Assembly: GCA_002426575.1 (NCBI GenBank)
Contig: DIRE01000067.1
Location: 1-39,599, forward strand
DNA: 39,599 nt
Reading direction: 5' to 3'
DNA from: Clostridiaceae bacterium UBA5444
GTDB lineage: Bacteria > Bacillota > Clostridia > Clostridiales > Oxobacteraceae
Position 1 is the stretch's first letter, and each line of letters opens with the position of its first letter. The notes under the pieces are model-generated. The model was not told the DNA's origin, did no database searches, and worked only from the letters and a program-made list of their open reading frames with translations. The translations under genes were made by a program, and so were the position numbers. Shown piece after piece: positions 7,644 to 16,400 of this stretch.

Positions 7644-9109
7644 AACGACAATATTTTAAGGAATTTTTGATATCCTTTATCATATATATTTGTATCTTGA
7701 GGTAAGTAAGTCTTCAAATCAAATGAGTTCCGTATTATTTCTCTTCCATGAGCTATGCTTTTTACCTTTCCAAGTACCATTGCCTGCGCTAATATGTTGC
7801 CTGCTGCAGTAGCTTCAACAGGTCCTGCAATTACTTTTCTGCATGTAGCATTGGCTGTAAGCTGGCACAAGAGCTGATCCTGTATTCCGCCGCCTACCAT
7901 ATGTATGGTATTTATCTTCTTTGATGTAATTTCCTCAATTTTCTCAATAGCCCACCTGTACTTATAAGCAAGACTTTCTTCAATACACCTTATAATCTGC
8001 CCGTAAGTCTCTGGTACAGGCTGATTCGTATCCATACAGAATTGTCTTACTTTTGATGGCATATTATTAGGGGCATAGAAAAGCAAATTATCTGGGTCTA
8101 TGAAAGAAACGCACTCCTTTTCTGATTGTGCCATTTTCACAAGCTCTGAGAATCCAATATTATGTCCTTCCTTTTCCCAGTGTCTCTTGCATTCCTGGAC
8201 AATCCAGAGCCCCATTATATTCTTAAGGAATGTAATCTTATTATCTATTCCGCCTTCATTTGTAAAATTATACTCAAAAGCTTTATCGCATGTTATTGGC
8301 TGGTCTGTTTCGATTCCAAGAAGCGACCATGTGCCGCAGCTTATATATACGTGATCCTCCCCTTCAGAAGGTACGGCGGATATGGCGGATGCTGTATCAT
8401 GACTTGCGACTGCAACGACTAAAGCAGGTGATACGTTTAACTCTTCACAAATGCTTTTTCTAATGTTTCCTATAACCGTGGCTGGTTTAACTATTTTTGT
8501 AAAAATAGTTTGCGGTATATTAAGTTTATCAATTATATATGTATCCCAGTCATTGAGATTATGGCTATATAGCTGCGAAGTCGTACATTCTGTATATTCA
8601 GATACCATTTCTCCTGACAGCATATAATTGATTAGATCCGGCATCATAAGGAGAGTACTTGCTTCATCTAGGCTTTTATCTTCAAGAGTTTTCATGGCTA
8701 AGAGCTGATAGATTGTATTATACTTTGCAGACTGAATGCCTGTCCTCTTATAAAGCTCTTTTTTGTCTATATATTTTAAGCATTCTTCTATCATGCCATC
8801 AGTTCTTTTATCCCTGTAGTGGTATGGATTTTTAAGCAGCTCACCGCTGCTATCCAAAAGCCCGAAATCTACTCCCCAGGTGTCTATACCTATACTTGCT
8901 ATATCTTCACCTGCATTCTTGCATTTTAAGATGCCTTGCTTTACTTCATGACATAGCCTTAATATGTCCCACTGCAAATAATCCGAAAAGATTACCGGGT
9001 CGTTTGAAAATCTGTGCACCTCTCTAAGCTTAAGCATATCATTATTTATTTCTCCTATTATTCCCCTGCCGCTGCTTGCCCCAAAATCGTATGCCAGCAT
9101 TTTTCCCAT
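7637..9109 (-). CDS. FGGY-family sugar kinase, L-fuculokinase/rhamnulokinase type
   Basis: This 490-residue kinase uses ATP to phosphorylate a ketose, here most likely L-fuculose to L-fuculose 1-phosphate. The N-terminal phosphate-binding motif is AYDFGASSGRG (residues 5-15). GTWSLLG in the middle and GGGIQDQLLCQLTANAT near the C-terminus are the other FGGY nucleotide-site segments. The overall sequence resembles RhaB more than the E. coli FucK branch. Pairing with fucI and fucA, and the absence of rhaA or rhaD, points to fuculose as the substrate in vivo. The start is fixed by GAGGT six bases upstream of ATG 9109. It is transcribed divergently from fucI, from its own strong promoter at 9174-9202. 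Confidence 0.85.
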   Translation of the reverse strand: MGKMLAYDFGASSGRGIIGEINNDMLKLREVHRFSNDPVIFSDYLQWDILRLCHEVKQGILKCKNAGEDIASIGIDTWGVDFGLLDSSGELLKNPYHYRDKRTDGMIEECLKYIDKKELYKRTGIQSAKYNTIYQLLAMKTLEDKSLDEASTLLMMPDLINYMLSGEMVSEYTECTTSQLYSHNLNDWDTYIIDKLNIPQTIFTKIVKPATVIGNIRKSICEELNVSPALVVAVASHDTASAISAVPSEGEDHVYISCGTWSLLGIETDQPITCDKAFEYNFTNEGGIDNKITFLKNIMGLWIVQECKRHWEKEGHNIGFSELVKMAQSEKECVSFIDPDNLLFYAPNNMPSKVRQFCMDTNQPVPETYGQIIRCIEESLAYKYRWAIEKIEEITSKKINTIHMVGGGIQDQLLCQLTANATCRKVIAGPVEATAAGNILAQAMVLGKVKSIAHGREIIRNSFDLKTYLPQDTNIYDKGYQKFLKILSLK

Positions 9110-9173
9110 AATATTACCTCACTTCAAAATATGTATTTAATTTATATATTTATCTTTACTTGCATTTATTTTG

Positions 9174-9202
9174 ATTTTATCATGAGTTTTAGGTGCGGTC
9201 AA
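9174..9202 (-). promoter_or_regulatory. Sigma-A promoter of the kinase gene
   Basis: On the minus strand TTGACC (9197-9202) and TAAAAT (9174-9179) are 17 bases apart, and TGA before the -10 gives an extended -10. It is back to back with the fucI promoter, with 12 bases between the two -35 boxes. Factors bound here could affect both directions. Confidence 0.8.
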
Positions 9203-9214
9203 CAAATAGAGGGA

Positions 9215-9243
9215 TTGATTTATAGTATTTATAAACATATAAT
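9215..9243 (+). promoter_or_regulatory. Sigma-A promoter of fucI-fucA
   Basis: TTGATT (9215-9220), a 17-base spacer and a perfect TATAAT (9238-9243). Predicted transcription start is about 9250, directly in front of the palindrome at 9253-9268. Confidence 0.85.
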
Positions 9244-9252
9244 ATAGTTAAA

Positions 9253-9268
9253 AGCTAAACGTTTAGCT
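9253..9268. promoter_or_regulatory. Perfect 16-bp palindromic operator, LacI-family type
   Basis: AGCTAAACGTTTAGCT is a perfect inverted repeat with a central CG, the hallmark of LacI/GalR-family operators. It lies at about +3 to +18 of the predicted fucI transcript, a classic roadblock position. The neighbouring LacI-family gene is the obvious candidate to bind it. The binding itself is inferred. Confidence 0.8.
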
Positions 9269-9300
9269 GGTAAAAAATGATGCTTAGAGGAGGTAGTTTT

Positions 9301-11121
9301 ATGGCTAATATCAAAGATATGAAGGTAAATGCACCGTGCAATAGGCTGCATGGGAGTCTTCCTAAAATAGGTATAAGGCCTATTATAGACGGAAGGCGCA
9401 GGGGAGTAAGGGAGCTTTTGGAAGATCAGACCATGAATATGGCTAAAAGTGCTGCTAAATTCCTCGAAGAAAACTTAAGGCATCCAAACGGTATGCCTGT
9501 TGAATGCGTAATAGCCGACACTTGTATAGGAGGAGTTGCTGAAGCGGCTGAGGCTGCGGAGAAGTTTGCTAGGGAAGGTGTAGGAGTATCCATAAGCGTA
9601 ACCCCTTGCTGGTGCTATGGTACTGAGACACTTGATATGGATCCATATATACCCAAGGCAATATGGGGATTTAATGGTACTGAAAGGCCGGGAGCAGTCT
9701 ATCTTGCAGCAGCACTGGCAGGTCACAGCCAGAAGGGGCTGCCCGCATTTGGAATATATGGGAGGGATGTTAAGGATGCATCCGATACCGAAATTCCCGA
9801 GGACGTAAAGGCAAAACTTCTTAAATTTGCTAAGGCAGGTCTTGCTGTAGCTTATATGAGGGGTAAATCTTACCTGTCCATGGGTTCTGTTGCCATGGGT
9901 ATAGCAGGTTCCACTGTAAATCCAGATTTCTTCTTAAAGTACCTGGGCATAAGAAATGAATCCATAGACATGAGCGAGTTTGTGCGCAGGATGGAAGAAG
10001 AAATCTATGACAAAGAGGAGTACGAAAAGGCATTTAGATGGGTTAAGGAAAATTGTAAAGAAGGCATAGACAACAATCCTTCCGAAATACGGTTATCCAG
10101 AGAAAAGAAGGACAAGGATTGGGAAACGGTTGTAAAGATGACCATGATTGCAAGGGATCTTATGATCGGCAATCCTAGACTCGCAGAATTAGGATTTGGG
10201 GAGGAAGCTCTAGGACACAATGCAATTGCTGCTGGATTCCAGGGACAAAGGCAGTGGACAGACCACTTCCCTAATGGAGACTTCATGGAGACAATGCTAA
10301 ATACATCCTTTGATTGGAATGGCATAAGAGAACCTTTTGTTGTGGCTACTGAAAACGACAGCCTTAACGGAGTAGCGATGCTATTTGGCCATTTATTGTC
10401 TGGAACAGCCCAGATTTTTTCAGATGTAAGGACATATTGGAGCCCTGAAGCTGTAAAGAGAGTTACAGGCAAGGAATTGACCGGATTGGCTAAAAATGGT
10501 ATACTACATCTAATTAACTCTGGTTCTACTACACTAGACGGTACAGGCCGTCAGGAAAGAAACGGACAGCCTGCAATGAAGCCCTTCTGGGAAGTTACTC
10601 CTATCGAGGCAGATAAATGCCTTGCTGCAACATCCTGGAGGCCTGCTGCAGCCGGCTATTTCAGAGGCGGCGGTTTCTCATCCAATTTCCTGACAAGGGG
10701 CGGAATGCCTGTTACCATGTCCAGGGTAAACATAATAGATGGTCTCGGACCTGTACTTCAAATTGCAGAAGGGTATACGGTGGATTTACCTCAGGATGTA
10801 AATGAAATACTAGATAAACGTACTGATCCAACATGGCCTACCACATGGTTTGCACCAATCCTTACAGGCAAAGGGGCCTTCAAGGATGTATATTCTGTGA
10901 TGAATAACTGGGGAGCAAACCATGGAGCAACAAGCTATGGCCATATAGGAGGAGATTTGATAACTCTTGCATCCATGCTTAGAATTCCAGTAGCTATGCA
11001 TAATGTGCCGGAAGAAAGAATATTCAGGCCAAGTTCCTGGGGCGCTTTCGGTACATCGGATTTAGAGGGTGCAGACTATAGAGCATGTGCAAACTTCGGG
11101 CCTTTATATGGGAAGAAATAA
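9301..11121 (+). CDS. fucI: L-fucose isomerase
   Basis: This 606-residue protein converts L-fucose to L-fuculose, usually with a Mn2+ ion; the family also accepts D-arabinose. The sequence follows FucI along its whole length: KIGIRPIIDGRRRGVRE at the start, AGFQGQRQWTDHFPNGD (about 311-327), the metal-site stretch FVVATENDSLNG (about 346-357, with the ligand Asp near 353), and NNWGANHGATSYGHIGGD near the C-terminus carrying the conserved His. Its length is close to the ~591 residues of E. coli FucI. Earlier in-frame ATGs at 9277 and 9280 lie before AGAGGAGGT (9286-9294). That site is six bases from ATG 9301, so 9301 is the start. It is first in an operon with fucA. Confidence 0.96.
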   Translation: MANIKDMKVNAPCNRLHGSLPKIGIRPIIDGRRRGVRELLEDQTMNMAKSAAKFLEENLRHPNGMPVECVIADTCIGGVAEAAEAAEKFAREGVGVSISVTPCWCYGTETLDMDPYIPKAIWGFNGTERPGAVYLAAALAGHSQKGLPAFGIYGRDVKDASDTEIPEDVKAKLLKFAKAGLAVAYMRGKSYLSMGSVAMGIAGSTVNPDFFLKYLGIRNESIDMSEFVRRMEEEIYDKEEYEKAFRWVKENCKEGIDNNPSEIRLSREKKDKDWETVVKMTMIARDLMIGNPRLAELGFGEEALGHNAIAAGFQGQRQWTDHFPNGDFMETMLNTSFDWNGIREPFVVATENDSLNGVAMLFGHLLSGTAQIFSDVRTYWSPEAVKRVTGKELTGLAKNGILHLINSGSTTLDGTGRQERNGQPAMKPFWEVTPIEADKCLAATSWRPAAAGYFRGGGFSSNFLTRGGMPVTMSRVNIIDGLGPVLQIAEGYTVDLPQDVNEILDKRTDPTWPTTWFAPILTGKGAFKDVYSVMNNWGANHGATSYGHIGGDLITLASMLRIPVAMHNVPEERIFRPSSWGAFGTSDLEGADYRACANFGPLYGKK

Positions 11122-11158
11122 AACTGACATTAACTGCAATTTGTAAATATTAACTATG

Positions 11159-11181
11159 GGGGTGGAGCTTTGCTCCATCCC
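11159..11181 (+). other. Intercistronic hairpin between fucI and fucA
   Basis: A 10-bp stem (11159-11168 with 11172-11181, one G-U pair) closes a TTT loop. No T-run follows, so it is more likely an RNA-stabilising or processing hairpin than a terminator. The fucA ribosome-binding site AAGGGGG follows shortly after. Confidence 0.6.
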
Positions 11182-11200
11182 ACTACAAGGGGGAAATTAA

Positions 11201-11878
11201 ATGGTTTCTGAAGATGAAGTAAAACAGCAGATATGTGAAATTGGAAAACGTATATATACGAATGGATTTGTTGCTGCAAATGACGGGAATATATCTGTGA
11301 GGATTAGTGATAATGAGATTTTATGTACTCCGACAGGTATAAGCAAAGGATATATGACCCCTGACATGATTTGCAAGGTTAATTTAAATGGAGAAGTTAT
11401 TTCAGCTAATGGTAAATACAAGCCCTCATCTGAGGTAAGGATGCATATAAGGGTATACAATAATAGGGGCGATGTAAAATCGGTAGTCCATGCACATCCG
11501 CCATACGCTACAAGCTATGCTATTGCGGGGAAACCCCTAGTAAAGCCTATTATGCCGGAAGCGGTAATATCCTTAGGTTCCGTACCTATAGCTGAATATG
11601 GGACACCTTCAACAGATGAAATACCTGATGCTATAGAAAAATACCTGCAGGATTATGATGCATTGCTCCTTGAGAACCACGGCGCACTTACATATGGCTC
11701 GGATCTCATAAATGCATATTACAAAATGGAATCTCTAGAGTTCTATGCAAAGCTTACATTTATATCTACTATGATAGGGGGTCCTCATGAGTTATCAGAC
11801 AAGCAAGTGCAACAATTGTATGAGATAAGAAAGAAAATGGGTATACAGGGAAGGCACCCGGGAATACCTAGAGAGTAA
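11201..11878 (+). CDS. fucA: Class II L-fuculose-phosphate aldolase
   Basis: This 225-residue zinc aldolase splits L-fuculose 1-phosphate into dihydroxyacetone phosphate and L-lactaldehyde. The catalytic acid and zinc ligands line up with class II aldolases: E78 in PSSEVRMH, H97 and H99 in VVHAHPPYATSYA, and H160 in LLENHGAL. The phosphate-binding start AANDGNISVR (about 25-34) and PTGISKG (about 44-50) are also present. Length and motif order match FucA. Related aldolases such as ribulose-5-phosphate epimerase or RhaD share the fold, but position behind fucI makes FucA the best call. AGGGGG sits eight bases before the ATG. No lactaldehyde reductase gene follows; a terminator does. Confidence 0.92.
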   Translation: MVSEDEVKQQICEIGKRIYTNGFVAANDGNISVRISDNEILCTPTGISKGYMTPDMICKVNLNGEVISANGKYKPSSEVRMHIRVYNNRGDVKSVVHAHPPYATSYAIAGKPLVKPIMPEAVISLGSVPIAEYGTPSTDEIPDAIEKYLQDYDALLLENHGALTYGSDLINAYYKMESLEFYAKLTFISTMIGGPHELSDKQVQQLYEIRKKMGIQGRHPGIPRE

Positions 11879-11926
11879 AGGTGTGTATCCCGCACTAAAG
11901 AACAATAGGAAATTTATTAAGACAAA

Positions 11927-11968
11927 GCCGGATAGAAAGGACAATTTATTGTGGCCTTTCTGCTCGGC
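11927..11968. terminator. Bidirectional terminator between fucA and the ThrE-type genes
   Basis: GCCG (11927-11930) pairs with CGGC (11965-11968), AGAAAGG with CCTTTCT, and an inner ACAAT/ATTGT extends the stem. CTTTTATT follows on the plus strand. The stop codon of the convergent gene (11946-11948) lies in the loop region, so the hairpin serves both transcripts. Confidence 0.75.
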
Positions 11969-12392
11969 CTTTTATTGCCTGTAAAATAAGCCTTACCGTA
12001 GTCGTAGAAATCATTATGCCAAAGGCGATGGCACCTCCTACAGCTACTGTTTCAAAGGCTTTAGCTTCTGCCGATTTATAATTTCCCTCAACTATAAACC
12101 TCACAGTATTATACAAAGAAATACCAGGAACTAACGGAAATATCCCCGGGATGGAGAATTGAGACGCAGGGGTTTTTTTTACTCTTGCCATTATTTCGCT
12201 ATAGAAACCCACAGCTAATGTCCCGCAAAAAGACGAGGTTATGGTGCTGTTGGTATATGAAAATACAAATAGATAAACTGCCCATCCAAAAGCACCGCAT
12301 AACCCTGCCCATATAATTTTTTTCCTGTCTATATTAAATAATATTACCGGAAATGCGCTCCCTAAAAATGCAAGCAATATTCCTTTAAGCAT
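11946..12392 (-). CDS. Small subunit of a split threonine/serine (or dicarboxylate) exporter, ThrE_2/YjjB type
   Basis: This 148-residue protein is almost entirely hydrophobic, with about four or five membrane segments. It matches the C-terminal half of ThrE and the YjjB subunit of YjjP-YjjB (KTPASQFSIPGIFPLVPGISLYNTV is characteristic). In Corynebacterium, ThrE exports threonine and serine. In E. coli the split YjjPB pair has been linked to succinate export, so the substrate here is open. It starts four bases after the stop of the larger subunit gene, indicating coupled translation. The low-complexity ends show no sign of truncation. Confidence 0.85.
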   Translation of the reverse strand: MLKGILLAFLGSAFPVILFNIDRKKIIWAGLCGAFGWAVYLFVFSYTNSTITSSFCGTLAVGFYSEIMARVKKTPASQFSIPGIFPLVPGISLYNTVRFIVEGNYKSAEAKAFETVAVGGAIAFGIMISTTTVRLILQAIKGRAERPQ

Positions 12393-12396
12393 AATA

Positions 12397-13152
12397 TCAC
12401 ATCCAATTCATACCTAATGCTAATGATGCGCCTATACCTGCGCATACTGCGATTATAACCAGCAGTGCTTCGCCTACTCTTGCTATACTGGATAAAAAGT
12501 CTCCATATAATGCATCTTTTATTCCATTTGTAAAAGCCATACCTGGCACAAGGAACATAATTGCTCCAGAGATGACAGCGTTTTTATCAATGCCTGGAAT
12601 AAAAGACTTAGCAAGAAGGCTTATACCGCCGATTAGAAACCCGGCTAAAAAATATTGTATAAATTCAATAAATCCTATATGGGATATTTTTTCGAGTATA
12701 AAATATATAAAAAAGCCTATTAATGAAGCTGCAGCGGCATCTATCAATTTTCCGTTAAAAAAAAGAGTATAAACAAAAGAAGTCATGGAGGCTGCAATAA
12801 GCCTTGTTGGAAAATTAAAATTAGGTGCGTTATCTATTTCACGAAGCTTAGCCATTGCATCATTATAACTCATATTGCATTCCTTCAGACTTCTTGAAAA
12901 GGAATTTACAAGCTCTATCCTGTATAGATCAACTCTTCTATGCTTTACTCTCTTAACAGATGAAATGCCTCCTCCTCCTTCTGATTTAACCGATACAAAC
13001 AAACCTGTAGGAATACAAAAGCATTCAGATTTAAAGCTGTTGCTGCTGCATATAGTGTTCACTGTTTCTTCTATCCTATATGTATCAGCACCGTTTTTAA
13101 TCAATATTTCTCCTGCTAGCATTGCAATATCCATGATTTCATTATAATCCAT
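12397..13152 (-). CDS. Large subunit of a split threonine/serine (or dicarboxylate) exporter, ThrE_1/YjjP type
   Basis: Starting at the ATG at 13152 (MDYNEIMDIAMLAGEIL) this is 251 residues. A soluble N-terminal region of about 110 residues carries the family motif KNGADTYRIEETV; the rest forms about five membrane segments. An in-frame ATG at 13191 would add 13 residues. AGAGGT six bases before 13152 favours the shorter form, which also matches the family's usual start. Together with the following small subunit it makes the two halves that are fused in ThrE. A strong promoter lies at 13233-13260. There is no functional link in the sequence to the fuc genes. Confidence 0.85.
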   Translation of the reverse strand: MDYNEIMDIAMLAGEILIKNGADTYRIEETVNTICSSNSFKSECFCIPTGLFVSVKSEGGGGISSVKRVKHRRVDLYRIELVNSFSRSLKECNMSYNDAMAKLREIDNAPNFNFPTRLIAASMTSFVYTLFFNGKLIDAAAASLIGFFIYFILEKISHIGFIEFIQYFLAGFLIGGISLLAKSFIPGIDKNAVISGAIMFLVPGMAFTNGIKDALYGDFLSSIARVGEALLVIIAVCAGIGASLALGMNWM

Positions 13153-13232
13153 ATCATTACCTCTATTCCATCGGTTTGAAAAAGCTTCCATTAATTGATT
13201 ACTTCTATTGAGAAATTATTTACTATAATATT

Positions 13233-13260
13233 ATTATATAAGGTCTGCTGTTAAGGTCAA
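13233..13260 (-). promoter_or_regulatory. Sigma-A promoter of the ThrE-type pair
   Basis: On the minus strand TTGACC (13255-13260) and a perfect TATAAT (13233-13238) are 16 bases apart. The transcript would carry a leader of about 75 bases. The wider spacer 13153-13464 otherwise holds only the hairpin at 13301-13327; no gene is seen. Confidence 0.8.
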
Positions 13261-13300
13261 TACTTATATATTAATACTAAATTTAGCAGCAGCGTAAAAT

Positions 13301-13327
13301 ACCGCCAGCTGCAATTCAGCTGACGGT
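13301..13327 (-). terminator. Probable terminator downstream of the large surface protein gene
   Basis: ACCGCCAGCTG and CAGCTGACGGT form an 11-bp stem (one mismatch) around CAATT. On the minus strand ATTTTA follows, a weak T tail. It lies about 140 bases past the stop of the large gene. Confidence 0.55.
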
Positions 13328-13464
13328 AAAAAAATCTTATTATTTTTTATTGTCCTCTTGACGGGTAGCACACCATTTCTTAGTGTAACAGCCCCTTAAA
13401 TTTATGATGTTGTACTCCGATGGTGAGCATTAGGTAAAGCCCATCAAAATGTATTTACAACATG

Positions 13465-16400
13465 CTATTTAGTTAATAAGTTTTTTACAGAATCAGGTAC
13501 TACTGAACTGCCGCCAAGTGCATACCCTGTTTTTATCTTGCTAATGTTTTCCTTCACAAATTTTGAAGTACTATCAGTTATATTAGAATTAACAAGGATA
13601 ATTGGTGACTTCATTGACGCTGCAAATGCTGAACCTGTGAGTGCATCTGGGAAGTTTTCTCCTGTTGCAAAATATATTGAGCTTAAATCAAACTCTGATG
13701 CAAACTTTTCAAGTATTGTAACGTTAGTGGCATATCTGTCACTTCCATTCAGTCTCTCTCCACCTGGTACTACATTAAGCACGCTATCATTTATAACTTC
13801 CATGCCTCCTATTACATAGGTCTTGGTTACGCCGGATTTTTCTATATACTTACTTATAGCTTTAGGCAATGTACCTGCTTCTGTAAGCAGTATTGGCATA
13901 CCTTTAAATGCTGCATAGGAAGCTATGGATAATGCATCTGGGAAGTTTTCCCCTGTTGCAACTACCACTTCTTTGCTTGTACCAATATGGTTAGCGATAG
14001 CAGCTGAGGTCTCATATCTGTCACTACCTTGTATTCTTGTGCATTTTATTCCCTTTGATGTTAGTTTATCTTCTATTCTCTGAGATACTGCTTTTGTACC
14101 ACCTATTATAAAGATATTTTTAACACCCAGTCTCCCTATTTCCTTCTCTACAGAAGAATCTAAAGTTTTATGATTTGTAATAAGTATTGGCGCATTATAT
14201 TTCTTTGCAAGAGGTGCTGAACTTAATGCATCTGGGAAATCCTCTCCTGTTGCAAGTACTGCATAATCAGAAGTTTTCCATCCTGACTGTGATATTTTTA
14301 CACAGGTTTCATACCTATTTGCACCACTTAATCTTATCATCTCAATTGTATCTTCTTCATCTGGCACAATATCATCACCTGTGTCTGGAGCAGCCTTTAC
14401 CGTTACGTCTATACTTGTTGTCAATGTCACATTGTTTGTATTTAGCACACCTGTTGGCAGGGATACAGTTCCATTTACGGTAAAAGTCTGCCCTGTCTTT
14501 ACAGTCGGATCATAGCTTGAACCATCTATATCCCATGTCACATTGGCATTCACATTTCCAGCATCAGTAACTAATTCTACTTTCGCAGGCAATCTGAGGG
14601 CTTCTGCTGTCTTTGCTGTTCCATTTGGCAATCCGGTTATTGCTGCCGGTGTTGTTATTTTGATCAGGTTTGCGCTTGCTATCTGATAGAAGTTTGCAGT
14701 TACAGTTGTATCATAGAAAGATGTAACATATTCGGTTGAAGCACTGTTTGCATTTTGGAATACACCACCATCTGATGATGTCCAATTTAGGAAGTGGTAA
14801 CCCTCAGCAGGAGTTGCTACTAGTTTTACAACTGAACCAGATACATATTCTCCGCTTACGTCTTGTGTTACTATTCCATTTCCCGAGGTTGCCACTGTCA
14901 AGTTCGGCTTACCGGCCGGAATATCTACTTTTAACTTATTGCTGAGCTTGCCGTCGGCATCCTTTTCCTGAATGTAAATTGTATAGGGTACATAGGGCGC
15001 GATATTCGACAAACTAATCGTGTTATCGCCAACAACGCACGGCGTTCCCGTACCACTGGTATCTACCGTTGTTACACTGCTGTCATTATAACCAATATAT
15101 AGCTTTCCATCACTATCCACATAGGTATCCCCAGAGTACATCAATTTATAGTAATATGTCCCCTCTGTATCAGCTGTGAATGTTACTTGTGCTGTACCCT
15201 TAGGTCCATTCTTACCATTACATACGCTATCACACGGTACGACATTCTTAGCAGTTAGTTTAAATGAGCTCGAAACCGGCTGAAGCGATAGTGTTGTTAT
15301 GTTAAGTGTAGCTGGTGAAGTTGTGAATGCTGCTACTAATGAATTTTTTGTATTGGTAATAATACATCTGTACATGGTACCGTTATCTGCTGCGGTCACC
15401 TGTGCTGTGTCATAATAATAATCGGTTGCGCCTTTGATATCAGACCACGTTGTTCCACAATCTTCGGAATTTTGCCACTGATAAGTGAGTGTGCCGCCAT
15501 CGGTCACATATGCCAATGTTTGGAATGACACAGGCTGAGAGGCAGTAACTGTCATTGAGCGTGGATTTGTTATTGCAACTGGAGCTACAGATTTCGGCGC
15601 TGAAATTGTATAGCTATAAGATATAACATTTGATGCTGCATTGCTTGAATTTAATTCGATAAGCTTCAATGTACAGCTGTTGTTAATAGCAATAGCTCCT
15701 GTGTAAAGCATACCATTTGTTGACGGGTCAGAACCATCAAGAGTGTAGTACATTTTTTCACCGGCTGCGCCGGGGGTTACGTTTACCGAAATTGGTGCCG
15801 CATATGTGCCTGTAGCAATGTCAGCTGTCGGAGCAGCTATAGTTGACGAATTATCTGTTACACAAATGTCATCCACCAAGAATTCCGGTCCGTATGCGTT
15901 AAACCCGAATCCGCCTTGGTATACATTTGTACCTTTATCGGTCCAAGAACCAATCAGGCTACCGTCAATCCAAAGCGTTATTGTAACATCAGCCGTTTTA
16001 GCGCTTGTGTTAGTATTTGCAGTATCAGCTTTAATCTTGTATGTGTGCCATTGTGTAATATCAAAACCTGCTGGCAGATCGTAAACTTTATATGGATTTG
16101 TTCCACCACCATAACCAATGTCTGCGTTTTGGCGTTTATAAAGTCCAATTTTGGTTGTATCACTCATTTGAACTCTTATACCATATAAGACAGGGTTCTT
16201 TGTCTCGATGGGTATGTTTTTACCTGCATATAACACAAGTTGGAAGTTTGACCAGGGCTCTTGGGAATTACCTACAGTCCAGTTCTTCATTTTCGCTCTT
16301 AATGAGTATGTGTAATTCTGTAATTTTGTTGCAGCTGCGTCATAAGGATATGCAACGTAGGCGTCGTCACCTAGCACCACATCTAGCACATTGTTGTTAC

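Noticed and set aside
9277..9300. Earlier in-frame ATG codons for fucI
   Set aside because: They lie upstream of, and just before, the AGAGGAGGT ribosome-binding site; ATG 9301 is correctly spaced after it and gives the usual FucI N-terminus.
10005..10472. 155-codon open frame antisense to fucI
   Set aside because: It lies entirely inside a conserved enzyme gene and its translation shows no domain-like pattern; it is a by-product of codon bias.
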